Source: Euleptes europaea (lineage: Eukaryota; Chordata; Lepidosauria; Squamata; Sphaerodactylidae). Taken from it: a stretch of 64,000 bases of DNA. The stretch spans positions 122,138,872-122,202,871 of the forward strand of contig NC_079312.1 in assembly GCF_029931775.1 (NCBI RefSeq), given 5' to 3'. The notes under the pieces are model-generated. The model did not search any database and was not told the DNA's origin. It worked only from the letters and a program-made list of their open reading frames with translations. Of this stretch, positions 11,601 to 26,600 are shown piece by piece (the first letter of the stretch is position 1; each line of letters starts with the position of its first letter). The translations under genes and the position numbers were made by a program.

Positions 11601-14600
11601 GGTTTAAATCAGAAATAAGCATGTACTTGGTTCCTGGATTGAAATCAATGGAACTTAAAATTTACCTGAATAATGCTTATGGTCTGCACACTTTTGACCA
11701 ATTTGGTCTATATCTGAATACCACCCCAATAGTTTTTCATCTATGTAGCCTGCTATGCATGAAAAAACAGTCGGTAAGTGAAGTTACCATACTGTGCATA
11801 TGGCGGTAGAAAGTGCCGACAAGTCACAGCCCACTTATGGTGACCCTGTAGGGTTTTCAAGGCAAAAGATGTTCAGAGGTGGTTTGCCATTGCCTGCCTC
11901 TGAATCACAACCCCGGACTTCCTTGGTGGTCTACAACCCTGCTTAGCTTCCAAGAGCCGATGAGATTGGGCTAGCCTGGATTTTACCAGGTCAGGAGAGG
12001 ATGCATATAACTGTGCGTTTATTCTAAGTATGTTCTAAGAGAGCCAGTGTGGTGTAGTGGTTTGGAGCAGTGGACTCTGATCTGGAGAACTGGGTTTGAT
12101 TTCCCACTCCTCCACATGAGCGGCAGAGGCTATTCTGGTGAAGTGGGCTGGTTTCCCCACTCCTACACATGAAGCCAGCTGGGTGACTTTGGGCTAGTCA
12201 CACACTCTCAGCCTCACCTACCTCTGTTGTGGGGAGGTGTCTGTTGTGGGGAGGGGATTGTAAGCCAGTATGATTCTTCCTTAAGTGGTAGAGAAAGTCA
12301 GCATATAAAAACCAACTTCTTCTTCGTATATATAACCACCTGCTTTTCTACTACCATCCTATCACCTCTCTCCCTTTCTCTCTCTCTCACCCACCTGATA
12401 CTACCTCTCTCACTGTTTATTTATTTTATTTACAAAATAATACGCTCATAAGGGCAACCAAAGCAGTACTTCCCTCTGCTCCCTCCTCAAAACCAGCCCT
12501 TTTTGAAAGTCCTTTGGTACAACCCCATCATTCCCTTCTACCCTTGAGCTTAAGTACATATAACTAGAGCGAAGACACATTCTTCCTCTGTGTAGCATTG
12601 CAACCACCTCTTGCCCCTGCTTTTGTTGCCCTAGACTTTAGATGGTAAGCTCTTTTTTTTGCAACAGAAACCTGTGTTGTTCTCTGTAGATGCCATTCAC
12701 AGTGGGGGAACTTTGCAAATAAGTAAATACATAATAGCTATGTATGGAATTGTAGATACATGTGCTGGAAATTTAGTAGCAATTTGACTCAATATTGACC
12801 AGCCTGCCAGATTAGTTCCTCTTCCTTGGTCCTGGTCTCAGTGTCTTCACCTGCAGAGCAAGGGCTCTTTTCAGTGGTAGCATCTCCCCTTTCCACCTGA
12901 GGCTCATCTGTTGCCTACTGTAATGTCCTTTAGGTGTTAGTCCAGGCCCAAACTTGTCTTTTTTTTTTTTTACTCAGGCACTTTAACTGAGTGATTCCAG
13001 CGGTTTTTATGGTCTGCTGCTAGCCTTAGGACTGTATTACAGGTATCGTTTTAGGCTGAGTGCTGTTTTATGCTGTTTTTATGTCCCAGTTTTTTTTTTT
13101 TTTTACAGCTTGTTTTGGTGTCGATAATTCTTAAGTTGCTGTTTTTACGGAGGGGGGTGTTACTTTGTGAGCCACGTCAAGAAGGTCCCTGGAGAAACCG
13201 CATATGATTTCTTTCTAAATAAATACATGTTTTTCAATTTACATCCCACATTTCCAAGACAACTGAAGCACTTGCCTTCTTCACAGTCCATCAGCCTTCA
13301 GTGGTTATAATACTACATATATATATATATATTCATTTTGGGAAGCTGTTCTGATGTTTGGATCCAACAGAGGATTTGCATGGAAGAAAGGGGGACAATT
13401 TGTGCCGATTACTGCTTCACATGGCTGATCTCCAGCTTCCTTTCATGCTCTTCCTGGGGAGGGGGGCTGTCTTGCAGGAACAGCTTTTCACAGGGCATTT
13501 GGGGCTGCAGTGGGAGGGGGAGGTTTGGAAGTTGTGCTCTTCAGAGAGAAATCCAAGACAAATTTGTGCATAGCATTTTTTTAAGATACTTAAAGAGGTT
13601 TTTTTAAACTGCCCCCTCCTCTTTCAGGTTTGGTAAGGCAGGATGAAGGAAATATGATCTATTTATTCCATGCATGAAGTACAAAGGGAAAAACTACAGT
13701 CTACAAAAAGTGGCCACAGTAACCTTGTATAGCACTCTCCCAATTAAATTCTATGAAGAATTATTCCACTCTAAACCAGTCAAGTGTCTTAGACTGGACT
13801 AATTCTGCGGTACAGGTAGCTGTAACACAGTATCATACTGTTAACCATAACAGGTGGGTAAAAATTACCTTCTGTACAACTTTGTACAGTCTCATGAAAT
13901 CTAGTGATATGTACAGTTTACAGTGTTATCAAGTACTCCTGTCATCAACATAAATGATTTATACTCAACGCTGTAAATGGGAATTGGAAGATCATCAGTG
14001 AGTTATGTAGCAGCAATGCGGTTCTTTCGTCAGTCCAGAAACATTCATTGCTACCCTGTCTCTGCTAACCTGTTCCAAACATGTATGAGTAACTCCTTGG
14101 ACTATAGTTTGGAGTAAAGTCTGGATACTAAGGACCTGGGTCCCATCTTGCATGCTGTGATCATTTGTTTTATTTAGCTGCTCTAATGGTATCTGATGCC
14201 CTTGAAAGTTTGGAAACTTTACATGGTTTAGAATGTAGCAGCTTTTGCCTGGAAGATTATCACATAATTCATCTCTCCCTAATTCTATTTAAGCTCCACT
14301 CTGTTTCTGGGACAAATTCAAGGTGCTGCTTTCGACCTTTAAAGCTCTTAATAGTCAGGGTCCAGGATATTTCAGTTAGTATCTTCTCCCACAAATACCT
14401 TCTCTATAGAACTGATTAAGTGAAGAGAGATTGCCTAGAGTACCATCACTTTCTGTTGTTCACTACCAGACACAGGGCTTTCTCTGTGATGGTCCCTTTG
14501 TTATGGAACTCACTTCCAAGGGAAATTCTCCAAGACCGCTGATCTGTAATGTTTAGGCAGATTCAAAAAAAAAAAGTCCGCTTTGATAACGTAATTGAAA

Positions 14601-17600
14601 CCTGAGCTGGTTTTTTTCAATCTTATTAAGTCCCTAACTTATTTTTAACATTGTGTACTGGTTTTAATTGTATGTATATCTATTTGTAATGATGGTTGTG
14701 TGCTTTTAATTATGGTCATAACCCACTTCAAGGGCCTGTCATTTAAAAAGGCATATAAATCTAATTACAAACAAATAAAAATGGATAATAGTTTTTGATG
14801 GGATTCTGGTGTCAAAGGAGACTCAGCACAGAGTCATTTACAGTCAAAACTTGATTCCAGTGGACAAAACGAGCTATTACTTGGGGCGGGGTATAACTCT
14901 GCTTTGCTCAAAATCTCAGCTATGTTGCAGGCCTGCGATTTTTCTCCCCCCTTCCCGCTTCCTTTGAGTTACGGAGACTAGGATTTGTGCATGTGTTTAT
15001 TTTGTCTATTTTGCCAAAGTTAAATATACAAACCTGAGGTCATCCTGACAAATTCCGCAGAGACAATGATTCTTCTTCTTGCCTGCATGACTGCTGGGGC
15101 TCCAAACATCAATGGAATTACATTAAATCAAATGGGAGATAGCATGGGAGGTAGCCCAAAGGCTCATCTCTTAAGCGATTAACTCTTCCCATGGAAAATG
15201 ACCCGTAGAATTTTTTTTTTTAAATCCAGTTCTTATAGGAGTGCTGCCATAGGACACTCACCTGGAACCTCCTTTAGAAGCTGTCTTTCATCTCTGACTA
15301 CCTAATACAGAGGCAGGTTGGGTAAATTATAGCAGTGTGGAATTGCTGCTGCGTTCTGATTGGCTGTGTAGCCAATTTAGGTGGGGCTGCCCCACTGCTA
15401 GGTGGGACTAGAAAGAAATCAAGGATTTCCTCATACCTGGCAGAAACCTCTGGAAAGCAGAGTTATTTTGAAGTTTCAGAAGCTTTTTTCTTTTTACTCA
15501 TAATGCACACCTCCTTAAATAAATAGGTCCTTCTTTTCCCCCCTAAAGCATCTCACCATGCTCACCATAGTAGCTAAGAGGGGATTTTATTTTTCAGGAT
15601 CTTATAAACATCTTGAATACACCACCCCAATCCAGGGAGACTCTTGGGTGGGCAAAGCTGGGCAGTTGGATGATGGGGATTTTGGTGCACGACCAGTTGT
15701 GGGGCTGGAGGTAAGGTATCATCACAAGCTATTTTGCTTAAAGCCAGACATGTTCATATTTAAAAAAAAAAACAAGTGCTCATTCTTTTAAATGGAAGCT
15801 GTCATGTCTCAAAAAGGTTTTTTAAAGAAAAGATTGTAGGGTAGGTTGAACAGATGCTACAGGTGAGTGCTGCATGCACTGGCCCCATTGTGGCTACAAA
15901 CCTCATCAGGAAGTGCAATATTCTATGTGTAGACTTGCCACCATTCAGGGCCAGATCTACATTTTTGAAGGGGGGGGGGCAAAAGTACAAAATTATGCCT
16001 CCCATATATTATATACATATTTTTTTCTTTATATATATGTATATAATCAATGTGACGGAGCTGTACCATGGCACACTGGCTTTAACCCTGGTTAAAGGCA
16101 AATTCGAGAAAAATAGTCATGCCAGTCCATTACAGCAAAGTCTGGTAGTACTGTAAATACTTAGATTTTTTGAGACAGAAGCCCTTGGGGACTAACTGAG
16201 ACAGAAACCCTTGGGGACTAACATCTGACAAAGCAGGCCCCAACCCATGACAGCTTCTGCCACAATCTGTTAGATTCACCCCATGCCCACCCTTCTGTGT
16301 CCATTGAAGCCAGTGGGGTGAGAAGGGTGTTACTCTGCCTCAGGGTGGCACTGTTAATCCTGCTCTGCCTGGTGGTTTTTTGACATACCAAAGGTCTAGA
16401 ATGAGTTTCTGGGGCTCAGGTCTGCTGGTTTCTTACAGCTAGGGTTGTCAGGTGGGAGGTTTTGGGGCGGAGCCTGAGGAGGGCGGGTTTTGGGGAGGGG
16501 AGGGATTTCAGTGCCATATAGTCCAACTGCCAAAGCGGCCATTTTCTCCAGGTGAGCTGATCTCTATTGGCTGGAGATCAGTTGTAATAGCAGGAGATCT
16601 CTCCAGCTAGTACCTGGAGGTTGGCAACTCTGCTTACAGCAGAGGTAACAAAATCAATAGTTCCACCTCCTAACTGTTAAAGAAGCATGCAGGGTGCTTG
16701 CAGTTGTACTCTGTGGTTCAGGGCATTTAAAAAAAAACCTGTAAATGAACGTGAGGAGGCTGCTGGGTAGGGTTGCCAGGTCCCTCTTCTCAACAGGCGG
16801 GAGATTTTGGGGGCGGAGCTTGAGGAGGGTGGGGTTTGGGGGGAGGGACTTCAATGCTATAGAGTCCAATAGCCAAAGCAGCTGTTTTTCTCCAGGTGAT
16901 CTGATCTCTGTCGTCTGGAGATCAGTTGAATTACTACCTGGCAGTTGGCAACCCTACCGCTGGGGCAACCTGTGGAAGATATTTAAATGGTTCCTTGAAT
17001 TCCACTGCAGACCTTTGAACTGCAAAGGGAAGAGACAGTAATAATTTGGCCCTAACCACCAACGGTAGAATGTTAAAGCTGGCCTATTAAAGCACAAACC
17101 AATGATTTATTTCATTCATTTAGACCCTGTCTTCCCCCACAAATGGGGACCCAAAGCAGCTGATACAAGCATAGAGTGTGCCCCTGAACTCCAGACATAG
17201 CTGCAGAAGTTTCTGAGATGCTTTCTTTGCAGTGGCCCATGCCAAAAAGCCGTGCAACGCCCAGACTAACTTCTTGCTTCTAGCTTGCCTGGGGGCCCTT
17301 GAACTGTGCCACCCCAGGTTGGTAGAGCTAGCCTTATGTTTCCTGTCAGGGGCGACAGATGTGTAAAATTTTAGAAAGGGTATCTCTTTTCCCTCTGCTT
17401 CTGTCTGAACAGCCATTGAGAACTGTTAATCAGAACAAGAGAGGAGAACTAAAACTCAAGACTTGGGTCTTTTCTGCATGGCTGTTTCACTCACTCCTCC
17501 TCCGACTTTGGATTGTGCATGCCGTTTCCGACCGTCAGCGGTTGCCTCACTCTCCCCCTGTTCCCCCCCCTTTTGTCCGCGTTTTCAGAGACCTGTTTTA

Positions 17601-20600
17601 TCTCAAATTTGAAAATGCAGACAAAACACGGGGAAAGGTAGGGGGAGAGCGAGGCGACCTGTGACGGCTGGAAACGGCATGCTTAATCAACACAAAGACC
17701 CAAACTCATCGAAGGGGTGAGGGAGAGTGAAACAGCCTTGCATAAAAGACCATTGAGTTCAGGTTGAAGCAGCACAAGGTTGGGTTAAATATTAGAGAAA
17801 GTACCTTCTTTTTCAGAACAGTTGGTGAAGAAAATAATGGCCTGAAATTGATTTTTTGTTTCTGGGTCATGATTGAGATATGCATGTGGGAAGTGTACTT
17901 TTAGTTATAAAGCCAGATAGGGGAAGTATTGATCCTTCCGTTACAGGGAAAAATAAAAGTGAAAGGATATGAAGTGAGAGTGGGTATTATTCAGATAATT
18001 CCTCTGGAGTGCCAAGGAAATAACATTGTTTGAAATCAATACTGTGATTTTTTTTTTTAATTTGCAAAGAAATTTCAAAAGGATTGATTGTGGGTTTAGT
18101 CGTTTACTCAACTAAAAAAATATTTCTATGCTGCCTTTCCTGTTTAGACCAAGACAGCTTACAAACATGACTGGAGAGTAAATGATACACAGTCAAAACA
18201 CTAAAAACACAAAGCTTTTTGAAGAAATTAGAACCAAATTAATTGCTGTCAGAAAAAAAGTAATTTCTTTGAACTTTTGTTACAACTATTTTGTATGTTC
18301 TCATAGTAGCTATAAAAACATCTTGCAATTTCTGGTGCTGTGCACCTTTTTCGTCTTCTATCAGAGGTTTCTCCCTCCTCTTTTTTTCCCTACTTTCAGT
18401 AACTTCCCCCATGAAAGAGCCTGCTAAAACACAAAGGTCTTAGGGTTACCAGCTTCAAGTTAGGAAATGCTTGGAGATTTTGGAGGTGGAGCGTGAGGAG
18501 GGTGGGGTTTGAGAAGAGGTGGGACTTCAGTGGGGTATAATGCCATTGAGCCCACCTTCCAAAGCAGCCATTTTCTCCAGGTGAAGTGATCTCTCGAGGT
18601 TGGTGACCCTAAGTTAGCACCACTTAGTGCAATTGACATGCTATTGGCATTTTCAGACTGCCTTTTATAATCTGTTCCTTAACACAGAGGCAGTACTGTT
18701 GCCAACCTTGGGTTGGGAAATTCCTGGAGATTTTGGGGTGGAGCCTGGGACGGGCAGGCTTTGGGGAGGGGAGGGACCTCAGTAGGGTATAATGCCATAG
18801 AGTCTACCTTCCAAAGCAGCCCTTTTCTTGAGGGGAACTGATCTCTGTAGTACTGGAGATCTCCTGGATTTGCAGTGGACTAATTCCTGGAGATCTCCAG
18901 TCCCCACCTAGAGATTGTCAACCATTAAGGGCAGCAAGTAAAAAATCCATGGGACTAACAGAGTGTGCCATGCAGGGATGGAGGAACTGAGAGGAGAAAC
19001 TGGTATGAGGAGTGGGTAGGTTGAAGCTTATCCTGGTTTTTGTCTTCAGATTTATCCAGCCCTTGCTTGCTATAGCCAGGTATTTTCAGGGTCATCACTA
19101 GGGTTAACAATAGGATTGGACAAAAATTTTCTGTCCCTTTAATAGACGTTTAATGGGATGCTATTTACCAGGTGGTGCTATTTACCTCTATGCTATGAAA
19201 AGCATCAGCTGCCCATTTCCGCACATTAAGCCTCTGTTAAAGAGCCTGGACATTTTTTCTCCAGACTGTGAGCAACCCTAGTTCACAAATACACGAGGAA
19301 AGATCATCAGCTGTACTATAATCTCAGAAGTGCTACAGTTTTATGGAGATGACAGATGGACATACTATGGGCTTGTGAAGTCAAACATTTGGCTGAAGAA
19401 AACAGAAGGAATACAGAGGTGGGCATATTGATCTTTATAGATTAGCATTACTGCCCCTGCTGAAGGAATTTATACTCAAATTTATCTTCATATTAACACC
19501 TGGTCAATTAAGATATAACCTCCTATAATCATTCATTCAACAGTGGAAACGTGCATTCTGCATGAGTGTATAAGAGGTGTCAGGTTTTGGGCACAGTTAG
19601 TTTGTTCAGCTGGAGTTCGTATGTTCTGCTGCAAGAGATCAGAAAGTTGTTAAACCAAATCCTAAATCTATTTTTTCCAAAGAGTTTTGGTTTGTTTGTG
19701 TAGGTTATTTATTTTTACTTATTTGCTTCATTAATATCATGCCTTTTCCCCAATGGGGACCCATTGTGCACCCATATTCAGTGAATGTGCAATGAAAATG
19801 GTATGTTGGTGGTAGATGGCACTCGTTCCAGATTGTTAATGAAGTGCCATCTCTTGTAGTTTCCACGTGGCATCCTTGGATGCATTTTATCAGAGTATCA
19901 AGCATTTGTTCACCACCTAGACATGCCTGCCTTGTTATTACCAAACAAACAAAAGACAAAAGAGGTTCTAACCTGAGCCGAAATTGAATCACCTCGATAT
20001 TGATCTTCACTGCAAGAAAGGACTTTTTATTTATTCTACTGGCTGTTAGAACACTGGAAATTTAGAAATGGGAGCCCAGCTCTCCTGCTATAGTGGGAGA
20101 CCTCCTCCTTAATCTTCCCCTCTTCCTGCTGCCGGTGGGAGAAAAATGGGGAGAAATGGGGGGGGGGCGCACCAGCATTGCGCCAGTATGCAGTATCACT
20201 TCTGATGAAGGAGATAAAAATAAGGCCAAGGCAGATGGTGCAAAATAGGTAAAATATATTTTATTACTCAGATAAAATTCCCTAAGCATTTCGTGCAAGA
20301 GGCTTCTTCAGGGGAATCTGTAATATATTATATGTAATTACATTACTGTTTATAAAAATAGTTATTTAATTAAAATTATACAAGCAAATAAACATATTAA
20401 AAGTCAGAATACAGGTTGTACCATATACAAAATTACTAGAGCTTATTCGTCCTTGAGATTGCATGGAGGAGAAAGAACAAAAATCCTTGTAAGTGAGAGA
20501 GGTAAGCTAGAACCCGACAGGTTTTGGCTCAAAACTGGGGCAGCACTTTAATTTTTCCTCACTTCTGGTGAAAAAAGGAAGTGATGTCATGGTGTCAGGG

Positions 20601-23600
20601 CAAGGAGGGGAGCTCTAGTCATCAACCAAAACTCTATAGTTTAACCACGTATAGCATCCCAGCAATGTCATGACATCACTTCTGGTTTTCACTAGAAGTG
20701 ACATCACTCGCCAGTATGGTGTTGGAGTGCTTCTCCCCACTCCCAGAATCCTCCCGGGATCCTCCCCTCATTTAAGAACATAATAAAACTGCTGGAAAAC
20801 AACATTCCCATTTATGATAGTTTATTCGCAGTCTCACTCTTAATCCTGTATTTTTCTTCAAACTTTTATAGACAGAGAATTTTTAAAAAACCCGCAAAGA
20901 CATAAAGATTGCCAATCTTTAGGTGGGTCTTGGAGTTCTCCTAGAATTACAATTGATCTCCATATTACAGAGATTAATTCACTGAGAGTTGATGGTAGAC
21001 TCAAAGGAATCACATACCTGCTCAGCTCCCTCCCCTCCCCAGGCTCCTCCCACAAATCTACAGGAATTTCTCAAGCCGGAACTGGCATCCCTTCAGCCAC
21101 AAGTATAATTTTCTGGAAGTTTCTGAATTGGGAAAGTAATTAATTAAATTAATTAAAAAATACAGTAGTACTCAATGGGGTATATAGACAGCAGCTCTTC
21201 TGAAAATAGAAATGCATTTGAAAATAGTGCATTTTAAAAAATCTCATAATCTGGGGTTTAATGTCTGTGATCTCTGATACACTCGGAAATAGGTCCCAAG
21301 GATTTTAGTATGTATTCAAGGTGAAGTTCTGGCAGTCATATCATTGAAACAAACGAATAGATATGGCAGCTGCTCATTTAAGACATTCATCCAGTACTGG
21401 AAATACTGAGCTTTGCACAGAAAAGAAAGAATTTTTGATGTATTTACAGTGTGTTTGAGTGGCATCAGACTTTTGCATCTGGTTCCTGAGACCACGAGAA
21501 CCAGGCCACGCTTTCCGAAAAGCAAAGTCCTTCGGCAGCTGCCTCCTCCAGGTCTCCCTATCTTTTCCCTCCCGTGTTCTCCTGTTGAAGTGACATCCCT
21601 TAAGCGTGCAAGTTCCTGGACATCCTGATTAAAGCAGTGTACAGACAGATGCTTTAATCCTTCTATAGTGCTAAGCCTGTGCAGGCATAAACAAATCATG
21701 AGAACTTTCAAGAGGGTGCTGGTGCCCAAGGAAGCCATTTGTCTCTGGTGCTCATATCTTGGAGATAGTTTCTTGGAGAAATCTGAGTATTTTTTCAGTT
21801 TCTTGGAAGATCTGGTTTTGCTGGAAAGAGCAGATCCCTGTGTTCAGTTCAGTACTAATTTAAAAGCTGAGATTCTTCAACGTTACTGGGAAATGTTTAA
21901 TGTTATGTTGTTGATAAGGAAGCTGTATTAAGATGATTAGTTAGAGACGTTGGAAACAAATTGCTTATCAGTTGAAGTGACTCACAAAAGTTTGTGCTGG
22001 AAATTTTGTTAAAGACGCCACTGGACTGTTTAAATTGATATTCCACTTATTTAGAGTTTGCTAAAACTAAAAGATTTAATATTATAGAAAAGAGGAATGG
22101 GAATGTATTCTTATTCCCATACATACACAGTATATTCTTTGTGATAAATGAGCTTCTTGCATTAATAGGAGATGCTGTTGAAATTAATATATTTACTCAA
22201 ACGCAAGACTGGTTTTTTTTGCCAGGTATGCTATCAATAAAAAAGAGAAGGGGTCATTGTACATTTGCATACAAGTTGCAGTTATGTCCGGTAATTTTAA
22301 AAAATGTGTATCCTTTTTTAAAGGGAATCATCTTACATTTAGAGTGGTCTTCCTTTTGAGTAAATATGGTATATGTTGTAATTTATCAGTGGGGATTTTA
22401 AAAATGAATTGTGCTCATCCATCCTGAAAGCATGTTTACAGGTTAAGGACATTGTGTAGATGAGCCAGCGTGGTGTAGTGGTTAAGAACGGTGGTTTGGA
22501 GCATTGGAGTCTGATCTGGAGAACCGGGTTTGATTCCCCACTCCTCCACATGAGTGGCGGAGGCTAATCTGGTGAACTGGATTTGTTTTCCCACTCCTAC
22601 ACACGAAGCCAGCTGGGTGACCTTGGGCAAGTCATTCTCTCTCAGCCTCACCTATCTCACAGGGTGTCTGTTGTGGGGAGGGGAAGGGAAGGTGATTGTA
22701 AGCTGGTTTGATTCTCCCTTAAGTGGCAGAGAAAGTCGGCATATAAAAAGCAACTCTTCTTCTTCTAGAATGAAGGCCAATTTAAATTAGTTCACATGAG
22801 GGCTGAGCACCATTTCCCCCTGGTATTTTTCAGGTTTGGGTTTATTAAACCTGAACATTCAGGTTTGGGTTTACTAAATGCAAACATTTTCAAAAATCCA
22901 AAAAAGCTGAATATAAAGCATTTGGCTTTTCCAAATAATAATGATAAAAAATTGAATTTAATAACCCTGAACCCAAAAAATACGCAGGGTCCCCTGCTGC
23001 CTCCGAGATTGGGGGCAGAAGGGACAAGATCTAAGTGCTGGACTCCAGCCCAGTGTTTAGATTCTCCTCCCCTGCAGCCTCCAAGATTGGGGGACGCAAT
23101 CTAAGCACTAGGCTCAGTGTTCCTATCCATGCTGCTTGCTGGCTCGCACTTCCACATGGAGGTCCAAGCCTGCAGGCAGCGGGGATCGGAATGCAGGGGT
23201 GTTCAAATTTACGCCGCTTGCTGGCTTGGACCTCCACATGGAGGTCCTAGCAGGTGTGCAGCGTGGATATGACTCAGGTATGTAAGAGGGGAGGGGGAAG
23301 GAGAGGGGGGAGGGAGAAAAATGGTGGCAGGGCCAAAGCGGCCCGAATAATGCTGGGGGGAAAATGGCATGCGGGATATGCTTTTTTGGCTCCCTTTATT
23401 GCTGCCGGGTTTTTTTTACTGGTAAAAAAACAACAACATACCCCACAATGGTTTGGCTTTAGTCAAATGCACACCCCTAGTTCACATGGTAACTGCCCAA
23501 ATACTAAGATTTGGTGATAGCGTGCTTTAAATCTCACAGCACTCTGAGGTTTCCAATTAATATCTAGTCTGTTGTCAATTGGGTCAGAACAGTTAGAACA

Positions 23601-26600
23601 ACTAGACAGAGATATAAAAAACTGTGTGTGTGTGTGTGTGTGTGCGTATGTGTAAAGATATGGGGAGGGGGATTTTATCCCCTCTTCCAGCTGGTACTCC
23701 TTCCCATGTTATCTTCCTTCCTTCCCTCCCTCCCAGCGTCTCCTTTTTTCCAGCTTCCTTCCTTTTGTCCATTTTTCTTTCTTTCTTCTCTCCATCTTCA
23801 TTCTTGTCTTTCCTGATTGCCCATTCCCAGTCCCCAGTCACCTAAGGTTTCAAAATGAAATACTAGTACTCATCTTGGATAACTTGGGCAAATGCAGCCT
23901 GTTGACTGACGTTGTCTAGGGCAACCGAGAATGGCTGTTGAGAAACTTTGAGGTGGTTTCATGGGATTGCAACATGTTAAAGCTTTTACATTTTCTTTAA
24001 GCACCTCATTAAAAAAAAAACATAAGCCCCCCCCCCAATTTATAGAAACACCTCCTCTTTCTGTACCTTGCCACATTTGGAGGGGTTTTGATCTACACTC
24101 TGGATTCAGGTTCAGAAATAGATATACAGATGGTGCTATTTGTGTATGAATACAACATTTGTTTTTGAAGAGCTCTCTTCATAATATAAAAATATGCAAG
24201 ATAACACAAAAATTGTGAAAATCATCCTCAGAGTGGTCAGCCACTGTATACGAATAACACATGGAACAATTGGGAGTGGACTTCTCATGCTGCCTGATAG
24301 GTGTGAACTGACCCTGGTTTATGTGTTGATAAAGGCAGGGTGTGCCCCAACCTGGCTGCCCCAGGCAAGCCTGATCTCGCCAGATCTCAGAAGCTAAGCA
24401 GGGTTGGTCCTGGCTAGTACTTGGATGGGAGACCACCAAGGAATACCAGGGTGGCTATGCAGAGGAAGGGAATGCCAAACCACCTCTGTTAGTCTCTTGA
24501 AAACTGTACAGGTTTTCCGTATGTTACCTGTGACTTGACGGCACTTTACACACAAAGGCAGGGTATAATGTGTCACTCTATACCAGGCAAGAAACCATTT
24601 TATTGATTTGCACTCCTCCCACTTCAGCATTAGTTTCTCTGATTTTCGAAAGCTCAAATTTTCTAAGCCCCGCTGGGTATCATTTGAAAATTCACCTCTG
24701 AAGCACTGAATGTTTTTGATTTGCAGGCCTGCTTAGACATGGTTCAGTTACAGAGAGACAGTGTACACCGAGGTCTCTTATTGTCTTTCATGGAAAATTT
24801 ATAAAGCACAAAGCATTTGGCCTTCACGAGAGGCACACTCTGATCCAGCCCTGTAGTTGTAATCAATACATCTAATTCTCAACATGGTCAAATATGTGAA
24901 TATTTCAAATTTAAACCCAGAGACTGGAGACATGAACAGACAAAACAGGTGTGTTGCTTTTTTTAACGAATCTGGAAAAGCCCCAGGTTTGCAGAAAAAT
25001 ATGAAATAATAATTTAAACATTGAGGGGTTGATAAAAGGATAAAAGCATCTGCGGCTTTAAGAAACAAATCCCCAAGTCGTCGTTACTAAGCAATCACAA
25101 TAGTATTGCCAACTTTCAAGCCTTAGTTTCTATTAGTAAAAGGCAGTGGGGAGGACAGGGCCCTTCCTAGGGCTGTCCTGGCTTTTGAAGGAGGACTTAT
25201 TGGGGCCAGGCCAGGCTGCAGTCACTAGTCAGCCATGGGATAAGGTTGCCAGGTCCACCCTGCCCACCTATGGGGGATGGGGGTAGGGTTGCAAGATCCA
25301 GGTTGGGAAACTCCTGGAGATTTGGGGATGGGGCCTGGGGAGGAGAGGGACCTCAGTGGGGTACAATGCCATAGAGTCCACTCTTCAAAGTATTCATTTT
25401 CTCCAGGGGAAATGATCTCTGTAATATGGAGATGAGCTGTAATTCCAGGGCTTACGATCGCCTTCCCTTCCTCTTCCCACAACTGATGTCTGGTGAGGTG
25501 GTGGGGCTGGGAGAGTTCGGAGAGAACTGTAACTAGCCCAAGGTCACCCAGCAGGCTTCATGTATAGGAGTGGGGATGGGAAACAAACCTGGGTCTCCAG
25601 ATTAGCGTCCACCGCTCTTAACCACTACACCGCTCTTAACCACTGCCGGTCAGAGCTGCCGGTCAGAGTAGACAATACTGACTTCGATGGACCAAGGGTC
25701 TGATTCAGTATAAGGCAGCTTCATGTGTCCATGTGTTCACTGGCTCTCAAATAGCATGTATAATGCATGTCTTTGTGCCAGACAGAACATGAACAACTTT
25801 AATAAGCAATAAACTTAAAACAGCTCATTACTTTTTCATATCTGTTCTCCAGCTTAGTAAAATTCATCTACAACTTCAATGATTAGTGTGTTTCTGCTAT
25901 GTTATAAAATTGTTAACTTTTGTCCCTAGGTAGATGGTGAGGGTGGGAAAGGAGAAAGGGTCATTTGATCAAATTCTAGGTTAATCGTAATTCTAGCTAG
26001 AAAATTTTTAAAAACTGCATTCTGCTAACAAGACAGACCTACGATGCTAAGGACGACCCCCTTTCTGCACATTGACATATCTCTGAGCGTTACATCTGTA
26101 AGTGCAAGGTCTCACATGAAGGGTATGCAGTTGTATGTGGCAAAAGCTGGAGGTCCCTTCCTGAAAAACACACTTTCTCCCAGTTTTACAGTTGCGGCTG
26201 CAGCAGCGAAGAAGCCGAGAGCAGCTCACCAACCAAGGAGTCATGCCTCGTGAGTACTCCGCTTTCTCGTTTTGTCTTTGCTACACCAGGGAGCCCACAC
26301 GGCCTCTGTTGAGGGTTCTGCTGCCCGCCAAGATGAAATTGCAGTAGTAACAACCGTCTCCCACGTTAGAAAGGGCAATCGATGCCTCCATGAGGCCCAG
26401 CGTTCTGGCACTAGTTACCTTTACAGGAAACAGATACAGAAAGAAAGGGAAAGTTTTGGCAGAAGTACCTCCTCCTCTGTAGCGTTTGTCCCGAGAGGAC
26501 TTTAAAGCTGCAACGAGTATTTCTTCATAGTATAACAAGAAGTAGATTGAGCGAGGCAGCTCTCTCAGCACTGTGTGGGATTTCTGCCATCACATCTTCT

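Noticed and set aside
21316-21931. Overlapping open frames on both strands in intron 1
   Set aside because: No recognisable domains, no codon pattern and no splice signals consistent with an exon.
24361-24455. Possible 5S rRNA gene
   Set aside because: The 5S core is diverged, joined to a SINE body and tail, and flanked by an 11-bp duplication, so it is a 5S-derived SINE.
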